The position numbers were made by a program, and so were the translations under genes. The notes under the pieces are model-generated. The model saw only the letters and a program-made list of their open reading frames with translations, had not been told where the DNA came from and ran no database searches. A stretch of DNA of 38,789 nt, from the NCBI GenBank assembly GCA_903994365.1, contig CAJEXL010000017.1, forward strand, positions 1 through 38,789, read 5' to 3'. This document shows positions 16,861 to 26,800 of the stretch, piece after piece (position 1 is the first letter of the stretch; each line of letters opens with the position of its first letter). Source of the DNA: an uncultured Chlorobiaceae bacterium (lineage in GTDB: Bacteria; Bacteroidota; Chlorobiia; Chlorobiales; Chlorobiaceae).

Positions 16861-16992
16861 TGTATGCCTCTCTTCGGGTTCATACCTCACGTCAGATATT
16901 TTCTTGTAGTACGGCGTATCACTGTTGTTGTGTGCTCCGGAAGCGGTAGCGCCACGCACAAGGTGACTTTTGAACAAGCTTTGCAAAACGAT

Positions 16993-18069
16993 ATGAAGCG
17001 CATGAGAGTATACACTGAGTTCATTTCAGAAAAAACCAGATATTTCGATGTGGGTGAATCCTTTGCCACAGAGCTTGGTGGCCTGCTTCCCTCGTTGCGT
17101 ATAGCTTACAGGACGTGGGGCACTCTCAATGCCCGGAAAGATAACGTTATTCTGGTTTGTCAGGCGCTAACGGGTTCTGCTGATGCTGATGCCTGGTGGG
17201 AAGGGATGTTTTCCCGAGGAGGCGCTTTTGATGACTCTCTTGATTTCATTATCTGCACCAATGTGCTCGGGAGCTGTTATGGTACTACGGGTCCTGTTTC
17301 AATCAATCCGCTGACCGGACGCAATTATGGCCCCGATTTTCCGCTGATAACCATCAGGGATATGGTGCGTATGCAGCGTCTCCTGCTTGGCGGACTTGGT
17401 ATTGATCGGGTCAAACTTGTGGTGGGCGCCTCTCTTGGCGGGATGCAGGTGCTTGAGTGGGGCTTTCTCTATCCAGAGGTGGTTCAGGCATTGATGCCAA
17501 TGGGGGCCTCTGGACGCCACTCCTCGTGGTGTATTGGTCAGAGTGAAGCGCAGCGGCAGGCTATCTATGCTGATAGCAACTGGAATGGTGGCTGGTACGA
17601 CGGTGGACACCCGCCAGCGAAAGGTCTTGCCGCAGCAAGGATGATGGCCATGTGTACCTACCGGAGCTTTGAAAACTTTCAGTCTCGTTTTGGGCGATTG
17701 GTTCAGGATGGAAAAGAGGGAACAATGTTCAAGGTTGAGAGCTATCTCCATCATCAGGGGCGAAAACTGGTTGAGCGCTTTGACGCAAACAGCTACATCA
17801 CGCTCACCAGGGCGATGGATCTGCATGACCTTTCGAGGGGAAGGGGAGAGTACGATGAGGTATTGGGCGCCATGCAGCTCCCCATAGAGATTCTCTCCAT
17901 TAATTCTGACATTCTCTATCCCAGGGAGGAGCAGGAGGAGCTTGCCCGCCTTATGCCTAATTCAACCATTCTCTACCTGGATGAGCCTTATGGTCACGAC
18001 GCTTTTCTTATTGATGTTGCAACCGTCAGCGGCATGGTGAGGAGTTTTCTTGATCGTCTTGAACCATGA
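16993..18069 (+). CDS. metX: Homoserine O-acetyltransferase
   Basis: MetX acetylates L-homoserine from acetyl-CoA, the committing step of methionine synthesis by direct sulfhydrylation. The alpha/beta-hydrolase fold shows the nucleophile elbow VVGASLGGMQVLEWG (Ser), the acid in INSDILYP (Asp) and the base in YGHDAFLID (His), plus family blocks LVCQALTGSADA and TNVLGSCYGTTGP. The likely start is ATG 16993 (MKRMRVYTEFISEKTRYF) or ATG 17002; the frame stays open upstream through the riboswitch but is not conserved-looking there. An AAGGTGA about 26 bp upstream is too far for ideal spacing; an in-frame GTG at 16963 is another possibility. About 358 residues, normal for the family. Expression is presumably controlled by the SAM riboswitch. 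Confidence 0.94.
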   Translation: MKRMRVYTEFISEKTRYFDVGESFATELGGLLPSLRIAYRTWGTLNARKDNVILVCQALTGSADADAWWEGMFSRGGAFDDSLDFIICTNVLGSCYGTTGPVSINPLTGRNYGPDFPLITIRDMVRMQRLLLGGLGIDRVKLVVGASLGGMQVLEWGFLYPEVVQALMPMGASGRHSSWCIGQSEAQRQAIYADSNWNGGWYDGGHPPAKGLAAARMMAMCTYRSFENFQSRFGRLVQDGKEGTMFKVESYLHHQGRKLVERFDANSYITLTRAMDLHDLSRGRGEYDEVLGAMQLPIEILSINSDILYPREEQEELARLMPNSTILYLDEPYGHDAFLIDVATVSGMVRSFLDRLEP

Positions 18070-18124
18070 TTTGCTTTATTGCCGGATTGTCATGATTCTT
18101 TTGATGGTAAATCAGGCCGATCTG

Positions 18125-18152
18125 GCAGGGGCGTATTGCAATACGCCCCTGC
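18125..18152. repeat. 28-bp perfect palindrome (REP-like)
   Basis: GCAGGGGCGTATTG followed by its exact inverse complement lies between the 3' ends of metX (+) and serS (-). Such GGGCGTATTGCAATACGCCC palindromes recur in many environmental bacterial genomes as intergenic repeats. It may also act as a bidirectional terminator for the convergent genes. Confidence 0.75.
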
Positions 18153-18185
18153 AGGCATGGGTATCCGACGACAAATAACCCGATT

Positions 18186-19467
18186 TTATATCTCTTCAAA
18201 TCCGGTATAGCGCTGCAATACCTCTGGTACCTTGATATGTCCCTCGGGTGTCTGGTAGTGCTCAAGCAGGGAGACCATAAGACGGGATGTTGCAAGGCCT
18301 GAGCCGTTCAGGGTGTGGACAAACTCCGGTTTTGATTTGTTGTCGGGCTTGAAACGGATGTTCGACCTTCTTGCCTGATAATCCTCAAAGTTTGAGCAGC
18401 TTGAGGCCTCCAGATATTTCTGTTCAGCCGGTGACCACACCTCAATATCGTAACATTTTGTCGCGTTGGCGCTGATGTCGCCACTGCAGAGCAGCAGTAC
18501 CCGGTAAGGGATCTTCAGTGCCACAAGAATTGCTTCAGCATGGGAGCGAATATCCTCAAGCGCGGCGTACGACTCCTCTGGCCGGGTAAACTTCACCATC
18601 TCAACTTTATTGAACTGATGCACCCTGAGGAAGCCGCGTGTATCTTTGCCATAACTTCCCGCTTCGCGGCGGAAACAGGCCGAATAGGCGGTATAGGAGA
18701 TTGGCAGCGTCGCGGTATCAAGCATCTCCCCCCGATGGAGGTTGGTGACCGGTACCTCAGCGGTTGGAATGGCATAGAGGTCATCTTCACCGATGTGGTA
18801 GACCTGGTCGGCAAATTTTGGCCACTGCCCGGTTCCTCTCAGCGACTCCTGGTTGACAAGAAATGGCGGAAAGACCTCGGTATAGCCATGGCGTTCGCTA
18901 TGGGTGTCGAGCATGAAGTTGATCAGGGAGCGTTCCAGACGGGCACCCTTGCCAATGTAGACAGGGAACCCTGCGCCGCTCACCTTGGCACCGCGTTCGA
19001 AGTCGAGAATGCCGAGGGATTTGCCCAGTGCAAGGTGGTTTTTAACTGGAAAGTCAAGGTCGTGAACAAAAAGCGACGGGCTCTCCAAAAATCTGGTTGT
19101 CAGCCGCGTTTCGTCCGACAGGAACCGATGGATGCAGTTTATTGGGAAGTGCGAGAAGAATACTCTCCATCTCCTCTTCAAGCTGGCCGAGCGCGCTATC
19201 CATAAGGGAAATCTCTTCGGAGACCGATTTCATCTGGATAATCAGCTCATCCGGCGAACCGGTGCCCTGTTTTTTCATCTCAGCAACCTCTTTTGAAACT
19301 TTGTTGCGCAGTGCTTTTTGTTCATCCGTACGTTGTACAAGCTCTTTGCGCTCTTTGTCGCATGCAAGTACCCTGTGCAGCTTTGGCTCCTCTGCAGAGA
19401 GTTGCCGGTTGTGCAGCATGGCTGCAATTCCCTCTGTATTTTGACGTATATAGTTGATATCAAGCAT
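18186..19467 (-). CDS. serS: Seryl-tRNA synthetase, frameshifted
   Basis: SerS charges tRNA-Ser with serine using ATP. The N-terminal tRNA-binding coiled-coil arm ([20 protein letters not shown] through [24 protein letters not shown]) runs from ATG 19467. The class II catalytic domain continues in another frame from [20 protein letters not shown], with motif 2 ([20 protein letters not shown]) and motif 3 ([19 protein letters not shown]), ending at 18186. The joint is at a T5 run (A5 on plus, 19068-19072) after EPVAF, with one extra base. Restored length is about 426 residues, normal. The gene is universally essential, so an intact copy must exist; this is the best single argument that the frameshifts here are sequence errors. 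Confidence 0.93.
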
Positions 19468-19485
19468 GATAAGAGATAGAATGAG

Positions 19486-19944
19486 TTATGCGGAAAGCAG
19501 TGACTTGACAATCTGCTGGACCTTGGTGCCATCAGCTTTTCCCTTGAGCGTTTTCATCGCTTCAGCCATCACCTTGCCCATCTCTTTGATGGATGCGGCG
19601 CCTGTTTTTGTGATAATATCCTCTATTACTGCAGTTACCTCCTCGTCGGAGACTGGCGCAGGAAGATACTCCTCAAGCACGGCTAACTCTAATTGCTCTG
19701 TTTCAGCGAGGTCGAGACGATGACCGGCAGTGAACTGCTCAATGGCATCACGCCTTTTTTTTGCAAGACTCACCAGCACCTCCAGCTCCTGCTCTTTCGT
19801 CAGTACGGCGGTGCCGCCAACACGGATGGAGACCTCTTTTTCCAGCAGTGCGGCGCGGATGGAGCGGATGGCATTCAGGCGGGTTTTATCGCCGCTTTTC
19901 ATCGAACTTTTCAGATCCTGATCTATTTTTTCTTTCAAACTCAT
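19486..19944 (-). CDS. yqeY: GatB/YqeY-domain protein
   Basis: The 152-residue protein starts MSLKEKIDQDLKSSMKSGDK and has the YqeY signature KTRLNAIRSIRAALLEKEV, RRDAIEQFTAGHR, LEEYLPAPVSDEEV and MGKVMAEAMKTLKGKADGTKV. It is a stand-alone homologue of the C-terminal tRNA-interacting domain of the GatB amidotransferase subunit. Its precise role is not established, though a link to tRNA-dependent amidation or aminoacylation is plausible. It lies 18 bp upstream of serS on the same strand, which suggests co-transcription. Confidence 0.88.
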   Translation of the reverse strand: MSLKEKIDQDLKSSMKSGDKTRLNAIRSIRAALLEKEVSIRVGGTAVLTKEQELEVLVSLAKKRRDAIEQFTAGHRLDLAETEQLELAVLEEYLPAPVSDEEVTAVIEDIITKTGAASIKEMGKVMAEAMKTLKGKADGTKVQQIVKSLLSA

Positions 19945-20031
19945 GGTTGGTTATGCTCAATAGTTGTTTTACAGAATAAAACGCAAAATACAGGAAAAAA
20001 AGCGGCTTTCCCACAAGAGCTTATGCGCTGT

Positions 20032-20763
20032 TTATTCATTGATATCACCGCAAACAGGTCTTATGACAAGCTCTTCCACTGATGTTCGCTGGGGAAGGAG
20101 ATAGGCATTGACCAGAGGCCCTGAAATATCTTCAGGCCTCATCATGACTGCCTTCATCTCCTCAGGAACCTCTCCCCACATTGGAGTATGGACGGCACCA
20201 GGCATCACATTGGTAATTCTCACATTACAGCTCTTTGCATAGAGCCGGATTGCTTCAAGAAACCCCTTCTGGCCGAATTTGGACATGGAGTAGAGAGAAG
20301 AGCTTTTGAATGCAGTCTCTGCGGCGATGGAGGTGATAAAGAAGATGTGGCCCGACCGTTTTTGTTCCATCACTGGAAAAACTTTCTGGGTCAGGAAAAA
20401 GGTGCCCTTCAGGTTGGTTGCCATTGTGTATTCATAGTCATCCTCGGTCAATTCAGTGAATGGTTTGAATCGGCCAACTCCCGCATTGTTCACCAGACAG
20501 TCAATCGTGCCGTAACGTTCCAGCGTGGTGCAGACGAGTCGGTCAATTTGCGCCATATCGGCAATGTCCGCCTCAAAGATATCAGTTGTTGCGCCGAAGG
20601 CCCGGCATTCAGCGGCAACAGTATCGAGATCCGAAAGTGTTCTTGATACGAGAATCAGCAGAGGCTCGAAATTGTGGTGTGTTTGTGAGGCTGTTGCAAA
20701 GTCAAGGGCAATGGCTCTGCCGATTCCTTTTCCGGCACCAGTTATGATGATGATGTGTTGCAT
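20032..20763 (-). CDS. Short-chain dehydrogenase, sepiapterin reductase-like
   Basis: The 243-residue Rossmann protein has the NADP-binding TGAGKGIGRAIALDFA, structural NNAGVGRF, and catalytic Ser (FFITSIAAE) and Tyr-Lys (YSMSKFGQKG). From memory it is very close, along its whole length, to the structurally studied Chlorobium tepidum sepiapterin reductase (ITGAGKGIGRAIALEFA..., NLKGTFFLTQ, PGAVxTPMWG, RPxxGDIN). That enzyme reduces 6-pyruvoyl-tetrahydropterin side chains to a biopterin used in the glycosylated pterins of green sulfur bacteria. A PTPS-like gene two genes upstream supports a pterin role. Other SDR substrates remain possible. Confidence 0.82.
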   Translation of the reverse strand: MQHIIIITGAGKGIGRAIALDFATASQTHHNFEPLLILVSRTLSDLDTVAAECRAFGATTDIFEADIADMAQIDRLVCTTLERYGTIDCLVNNAGVGRFKPFTELTEDDYEYTMATNLKGTFFLTQKVFPVMEQKRSGHIFFITSIAAETAFKSSSLYSMSKFGQKGFLEAIRLYAKSCNVRITNVMPGAVHTPMWGEVPEEMKAVMMRPEDISGPLVNAYLLPQRTSVEELVIRPVCGDINE

Positions 20764-20853
20764 TGTTGGGGGGGAGGTTTATACTCATGAATTGAGCCCA
20801 TAGACAGCAATAAAGATCCTCTCAAGTTAGAAGGTTTTATGGTAAAATCATTA

Positions 20854-21522
20854 TCACAGCAAGCCGCTTTCCCGAAAACTGAACCAGTCGGTTTTGCCGA
20901 TAATCACATGGTCAAGCAGGTCGATCTGTATGACGGCGCTCGCCTTTTTCAGGAGTTCCGTAATCTGCTTGTCGGCATTGCTTGGCTCAACATCCCCGGA
21001 AGGGTGGTTATGGACGAGGATGATGGCATGTGCGCTCTCCTTGATTGCGGCTTTGAACACTTCACGGGGATGAATGAGTGCCGCATTGAGCGTCCCTACA
21101 GAGACCTGCTCGGTTTTGGTGATCTGGTTTTTGGTGTTGAGGTGCAGAACAAAGAGATGCTCTTTTGTTTCATCAGGGATGCGGCCTCCCATGTACTCAA
21201 AAATATCCCTTGCCGCCTGGATTTTTTTGTTGATGTTTCTGGTGTAGTGTAGCCGCTTGTTCAATTCAAAGATCGCAACAATCTGCATTGCTTTTGTCTC
21301 ACCAATACCCTTGATCTCCTGAAGTTCTCCTATGGTCACTGTGACCAACTTTTCAAGCGTAAAGCGGGCAATTATTTCGTTGCAGGTATCAACAATATTG
21401 AATGATCTTGATCCAGAGCGAAGGATAATTGCCAGCAGCTCAGCCGGACTGAGTGAAGCAGGCCCACTGCTCAGAAACCTCTCTCTCGGCCTGTTTTCAG
21501 GGTCAAAATCATGGAGTCGCAT
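20854..21522 (-). CDS. radC: RadC-family JAB/MPN-domain protein
   Basis: The 222-residue protein has an N-terminal helix-hairpin-helix-like UPF0758 domain ([33 protein letters not shown]). The C-terminal metalloprotease-like JAMM domain shows [19 protein letters not shown] and the zinc motif [14 protein letters not shown]. The length is normal and the frame intact. Despite the name, a role in DNA repair is doubtful, and the family function is unsettled. It lies between the pterin genes on the same strand with gaps of about 90 bp on each side. Confidence 0.92.
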   Translation of the reverse strand: MRLHDFDPENRPRERFLSSGPASLSPAELLAIILRSGSRSFNIVDTCNEIIARFTLEKLVTVTIGELQEIKGIGETKAMQIVAIFELNKRLHYTRNINKKIQAARDIFEYMGGRIPDETKEHLFVLHLNTKNQITKTEQVSVGTLNAALIHPREVFKAAIKESAHAIILVHNHPSGDVEPSNADKQITELLKKASAVIQIDLLDHVIIGKTDWFSFRESGLL

Positions 21523-21616
21523 CTCTTTATGTTTTTATGGGTGAAAAATAACGACAGGAAAAGCGTATCTGTCAAACATACAAAAAAGAGAGGGAAGTAA
21601 AGATTTTATTCGCTTT

Positions 21617-22045
21617 TTATTCGCCTTCGAAATCTGCCCAATTGTTTGGAGTTTCATACCAGCGGAGCTGCTTCAGGGTTACCCCTTGAGGAAGATGTGG
21701 CTGTATCTGGTTAAATGCCCACTTTGCAAGGCATTCAGCCGTCGGTGGCTCGTCGGTTATCACTACCCGCGAATTGCGCTTTGTGATAAAATCAAGGTCT
21801 TCAGTATCATTTTTCCAGACCGCAAAGCCATGATCAAGCTTGTCGTGAATCTGCTCGACCATAATCTCTTTCAGGAATTTGAAATCCATTACCATTCCCT
21901 GCTCGCCGTCGCCCTGGCGTTCAATCACCCCCCCTTCAACCGTGGCGACAATCATCCCGCGATGGCCGTGCAGTTGATTGCAGAATGAAAAGCTGTTTGG
22001 AAGTGTGTGTCCGTAATCGATCTCTATTTTTCGTGAAATGCGCAT
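21617..22045 (-). CDS. 6-pyruvoyl-tetrahydropterin synthase / 6-carboxytetrahydropterin synthase (QueD) family protein
   Basis: The 142-residue protein has the T-fold signature: zinc-binding His in DYGHTLP and in LHGHRG, the catalytic-type Cys just before (FCNQLHGH), MDFKFLKEIM, LDHGFAV, PTAECLAKW and the pterin-anchoring Glu in YETPNNWADF. It acts on dihydroneopterin triphosphate, giving either pyruvoyl-tetrahydropterin (biopterin route) or carboxytetrahydropterin (queuosine route). The nearby sepiapterin reductase-like gene favours the pyruvoyl product, but the sequence alone does not decide. Confidence 0.83.
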   Translation of the reverse strand: MRISRKIEIDYGHTLPNSFSFCNQLHGHRGMIVATVEGGVIERQGDGEQGMVMDFKFLKEIMVEQIHDKLDHGFAVWKNDTEDLDFITKRNSRVVITDEPPTAECLAKWAFNQIQPHLPQGVTLKQLRWYETPNNWADFEGE

Positions 22046-22151
22046 GGATCCTGAAAGATTGTCAATTTATCGGTTTTCATGTTGGTTCTGGCAAGCAAAG
22101 TGTACGCAAAAAAATACTGTTTCGCGAATTTCTGTGTCGAGAAGAGAGTGG

Positions 22152-23862
22152 CTAAAAACTTTTTGTGAGCTTGGCAAAGAGCAGCGGGCTGTCAGCGGCA
22201 GTGTGTTCGCCATCGATTTTCCATGCAACGGTGGATTGCAGGGTGTAGTTGTTGGTATCAAACCATTTGATGCCCAGTCCCGCTCCGGCCAGGCTTTGGA
22301 TGTTCCTGCCTGCATCGGGCAGGGGAGTGGCGTGAAGCGCGGCATAACCATGATCCAAAAATGCGGAGAGTTCAAGCTTTCCAGGGAGTTCTCCGGTTGA
22401 AGCCAAGAGATAGCGTAGTTCAACTGTCGACACAATTGCCCTGTCGGCGGAGGATTCACTGCTCTGAAATGCCCGAACAGCACCTGGTCCTGAGAGTGAG
22501 AGTTGTTCAGAACTCCCCAGGTTATTATTGCTCCACTGTCCGTATGCTCCAGTGTAGAGTGATACTCCATGATACAGTGGCTGGCTCCGGGCAAGAGCCA
22601 TGTTTATCTTTGTGTAAGATCCATCGGTGTGCAGTCCCTCTGACGATTGATCGATGGCCAGTGTTTCTGCATCCCTGATGCTCAGTCGCCCGGCAACCAA
22701 TCCGAGAGAAAATGAGGTGAACCCGCCACCGGCTCCGTTATCCATACGTATGCCGTTGATGCCTGCCTGAAAGGATGTATTCAGTCGCTGATTTCTGGAT
22801 CCAGTACTTGCTATTCGGTCATCGAGCAGGCTCCCTTCTTCAGCGACCGTGGCATTCAGAATCAGATCTCTTCGTCGTACGAGTGAGTGAGAGAGGGAGA
22901 TACTGATGTTCTGGGCACTGCCGCTCGCTTGTAACGATGTAAACGCTCCACCCATCTGATAGCCGATATAGCTGTAGTTCCATCCAATGCTTGTTCCGTA
23001 CGACATCAATGGCATGGTATAGTCACTCTGTACCGTCAGCAGATTACCGGTTGTTGAACTCTGCATTCGAAGGTTGAGCTGATCCCCGATACGTAATGGA
23101 GAGTAGAGATGCATGGTGCCACTGAGGTGGTTTTCTCCGGTTGTCTGGTTTCCATAGTTATCGATGTTCAGTGAAAAACTGCAGGGCCTGCCTTCGCTGA
23201 CTTGCAGGGTCGCCTTTGTTGTGCCGGGTCTTGAGCCCGGCTCCAGCATAATGCGGGAGGTGATATTGGGGTAGTTCATTGGTTCTCATGACCATGGCGG
23301 TCAGGGTGCCATCGTCGAGAGGGAGGTTTACCGGTACCTGATTGGCATAATATTCCAAAACAGATTTCAGGGTTCTTGTTTTGGCGGTGGTTGTCTCTAC
23401 ATGGATCTCTTCAAGTACTCCTTCCTGTACCTCAATGATCAGAGTTCCCCCCGGTGCCACTGTTTGGGGAGGAATAAAGGGCGATGCCAGAAAATATCCC
23501 CGTTTTCTGTAGGCATTGGTAACGGTTGCTATTGCAATTTCAAGCTCTGAAAGTGTCAACTCTTTATTTCTGTATCCAGCCATTATATCTGAAAGCTCAT
23601 CGCGGGAAAAGATGGTGTTTCCGGTAAAGGTAAAGCTTGAAACGTTGATTTTGGTGTCACTTTTTTTTGGTTCCAGAGGCTTCACCTGTTGCGGCAGATC
23701 AGGTGGTGGGTGTTGGGGAGCGAGGGAGGGTGGCAGACTACTCTCCTTGAGCAACCGGCCAGCATCGGGAAGTTCTGCGGCAAATGATATACTGACCGGT
23801 ACAGTAAACATGATTGCTGATAAAAGTATTTTTAATGGGGTGAGCATACCAACGTTGTTCAA
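22152..23862 (-). CDS. TpsB outer-membrane transporter (ShlB/FhaC-type, Omp85 superfamily), frameshifted
   Basis: It secretes its partner TpsA across the outer membrane without ATP. From ATG 23862 there is a signal peptide (LLSAIMFTVPVSISFAAELP), a Pro-rich linker and a POTRA domain (about 70-145: FTFTGNTIFSRDEL ... AYRKRGYFLASPFIP, then IIEVQEGVLEEIHVE). A second POTRA follows, then a 16-strand barrel with the conserved GPGAVRAFQSS motif (VRG/VRA type) and a terminal Phe (KLTKSF). The code changes frame at the C4 run (G4 on plus, 23268-23271) within RTNELP|NITSRIMLEPGSRPGTT; one extra base explains it. Restored length is about 569 residues. It starts 32 bp after tpsA, the usual tpsA-tpsB order. 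Confidence 0.9.
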
Positions 23863-23894
23863 TGTAATCTCCTGGTACCAGAGTGCTCTGGCTG

Positions 23895-26800
23895 TTACCC
23901 GACTTTAAATAAAACTGTTGTTCGAGCCTCTCCACCAAACTGATCTTTGGCGACCAGCTCAAGCTGGTACTCTCCGGTAGCCTCTTTTGGTGGTGTTCCG
24001 CTTATCACTTTTTGTACCGGATCAAATGACATCCACTCTGGAAGTGAGGAGCCGTTCACCGAATGGAGATCGAGGGAGATAACCGCTTCAGGGTTGCTGT
24101 GGGTAAACATGCTCAGAAGGGAACAGGTGAAGAATGTCTCTGCCGCTTCCGGTATAACTATTGTGTCAACCGTAATAAAGTTTGGAGCGAAAGAGAGTCC
24201 TGTTTCTGTCGATTGAGCTGCTTCTGCGTTGTCTATGGACAGCATATTGCTGTTCATTCTGGTTGCAGTTACCTGGGAGAGAAGATTCAAGTTTTGGATC
24301 GGGGCTTCAGCCAGCCAGGTGAGAGCTGGATCAGCATCACCGTAGATTTTGCTGAGAGCGTTGGCGGAGATATTGACCGGGCGTTTGGTGATTGAGAAGC
24401 TGTTGTTGTCCGTTACATAGGTGATGTTGTAGTTGCCTGCCTTGAGGCCGGAGCCAAGAAGAATATCATAGGTGCCAACAGCAGAGCCTGCCTGACGTCT
24501 GAGTGAACCGGTTATGTCGCTCAAGACATCCGTAACGGTTGTACTCCCAAGGCTGCCATTGGTTATGGAGAGCGCAAGTGTCGGGTCTGGTTCACCATAG
24601 GTTTTACTTGCAGCCATGGCGCTGAGAGTAATTGGACGCTGATTGATGGTAAGGCTGGCGCTGTTGAAGTTGATGGCATAGTTGCTGTTGTTGAGCGTAT
24701 TCTGGAGGATTGCATAGCTGCCAATCTCCTCTCCAGGAACTCGGGCAAGTTCTCCACTGAAAATATCACCATCAAGGATGCCGCGTCCGTTACTTTGTGT
24801 TTCAAATACCCATGTCAGGGGAGGATCGTTCTCATCGTATTCCTTGTTTTGGTCATCGGCTGAAATGTCGACTGCTTGTGGCTGCACGGTAGAGGCGAGT
24901 CCGGTGCCTGCCGAAAAGGTGAACCCTGCGCTGCTTGTCAGGCCTCCGGCATAAGTGACGCTATAGTTGCCGCTGTTTGAGCTTGCAGTTGGAGCGCCGC
25001 TTACCACCGTTGTACCCATGAGCCCAATATTTTGAGCGTTATCTTCGTTATCGGCGAAACCGCTTAGAGTAAAACCATAGGTGGCATCGGGTGTTGAGCC
25101 GTAGTAACTGCTGGCATTGCCACTGGCGAGGGTTGTGTTGACGGAGAGTTGTCCAGGGACGGAGGAGTAGATGAAGCCGTTGCCGGATTCACTCACGCTT
25201 GTTGGAGCATAGCTTGCAGCGGTGGCGTTGTAATGGCGGAAGGCAGATCTCAATCCGCCTTTGCTGGTTGCCTCCGGGTTGTTCGAATAGATCAGCCAGC
25301 GTGCGGTGCCCGCAGTGGATAGCGTTGAGCCAGTGTTGTTGTCGAAATCCTGGCCAACCAAGATGATGCCGTTGCCGCTGGTTGCGCTGGCTGCCAGAGT
25401 TCCTGCAAGGGTAATGCCTGACCCTGCTGTTGCTCCATAGTTTACGGCGCTGATGCTGGCTGCAGAGATGTTGCGCAGGGTGATATCGCCACTTTCCCGG
25501 TTGGTTACTCCCATACCGTCACGCAGTTCGATGCTCATGTGGCCTGTTCCGGCATCAAGAGCCGTTCCACTGGCCATGGAGATGACGGCTTTGCCTGGGG
25601 AGCGCATGGCATCAACGATGCCGTTTTCAAGCTTGTCATTTGCTATGAGTGTCAGGTTGCCGTTGTCGGTTATGATATTGGCATTCAGAAAAAGACTCTG
25701 CCCCGCACTCATCTCAAGATTGCCTCCAGTTCCAAGGGGGTTATCGACCACAATGGCGGAGTTGAGGGTGATGTTGTTATTGGCCTTCAGCATGAGATTG
25801 TTACCGGTATTGAGGAGTGCCGAGATCTGTGCCGGAGTGAAGCTGTTGTCGATACCGGCGTTGGTATTGTACTCATGCTGTAAAGGACTCTCTGCCACTT
25901 GTGGCGCAATAATATCCACCAGGCCAGCGTTGCTTGATCCGGCCATTGAGCTGACAACAAAACTGCCGCTCATGCTGGCCACAGTGAGCGGGGTGATACC
26001 GCTTGAACTCATAAAATCATCTTTTTTTGAGCCGGTCAGACTGTTCTCTGCACTCACAGCTCCTGCAAGAGCGCCAAGCCCATTTCCAAACGTCACTGCG
26101 CCGGCATTGGTAAGTGCGCCATTATCCCAACTTGAAGATCCGACCACGTAGTTGCCATTTGGCAGGGCTACGGTTAATGAACCAACCTGATCTCCGATTT
26201 TGGAGCCTGTCAGACTGTTGTTGATGGTTATCTCGCCGACCGTTCCAATAGCGCCATCACCCCAGGTTACTGCGCCGGCATTGGCAACAGTTCCTTTATC
26301 CCAAAACGAAGAGGCGACAATATAATTGCCATTTTTCAGAGCGGTTACTTTACTTGTAAAGGTGTTGTCTGATCCGGCAAAGTCATTTTTGGTTGAACCG
26401 ACCAGGCTGTTTGCAATGCTTATTGTGCCAACGGTTCCTGCCGCACCATCACCCCAGGTTATGGCGCCTGCGTCAATGAGAGTGCCATTGTCCCAGTTTG
26501 GTGAGCCTACCACGTAGTTGCCATTTGAGAGGGCCGTTATATTATAGAGGGCACCGTCGTTCACCGCAGAACCGATCAGGCTGTTGGAGACGCTTATTGT
26601 GCCGACGCTGCCTGTCGCACCATCACCCCATGTCACAGCACCGACATCGATGGCGGTTCCGTTGTCCCAGTGAGGAGAACCCACGACGTAGTTGCCATTT
26701 GTCAGGGCCGCCATGGTGTAGGAGATACCGTCGTTGGTCGCAGAGCCAACCATGCTGTTGAGGCTGCTTATCGTTCCTGCTGTGCCGTTCACTCCATCAC

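Noticed and set aside
16810..16992. metX N-terminal extension from 16810
   Set aside because: The open frame runs through the riboswitch and its spacer; the conserved protein begins near MKRMRVYTEF at 16993.
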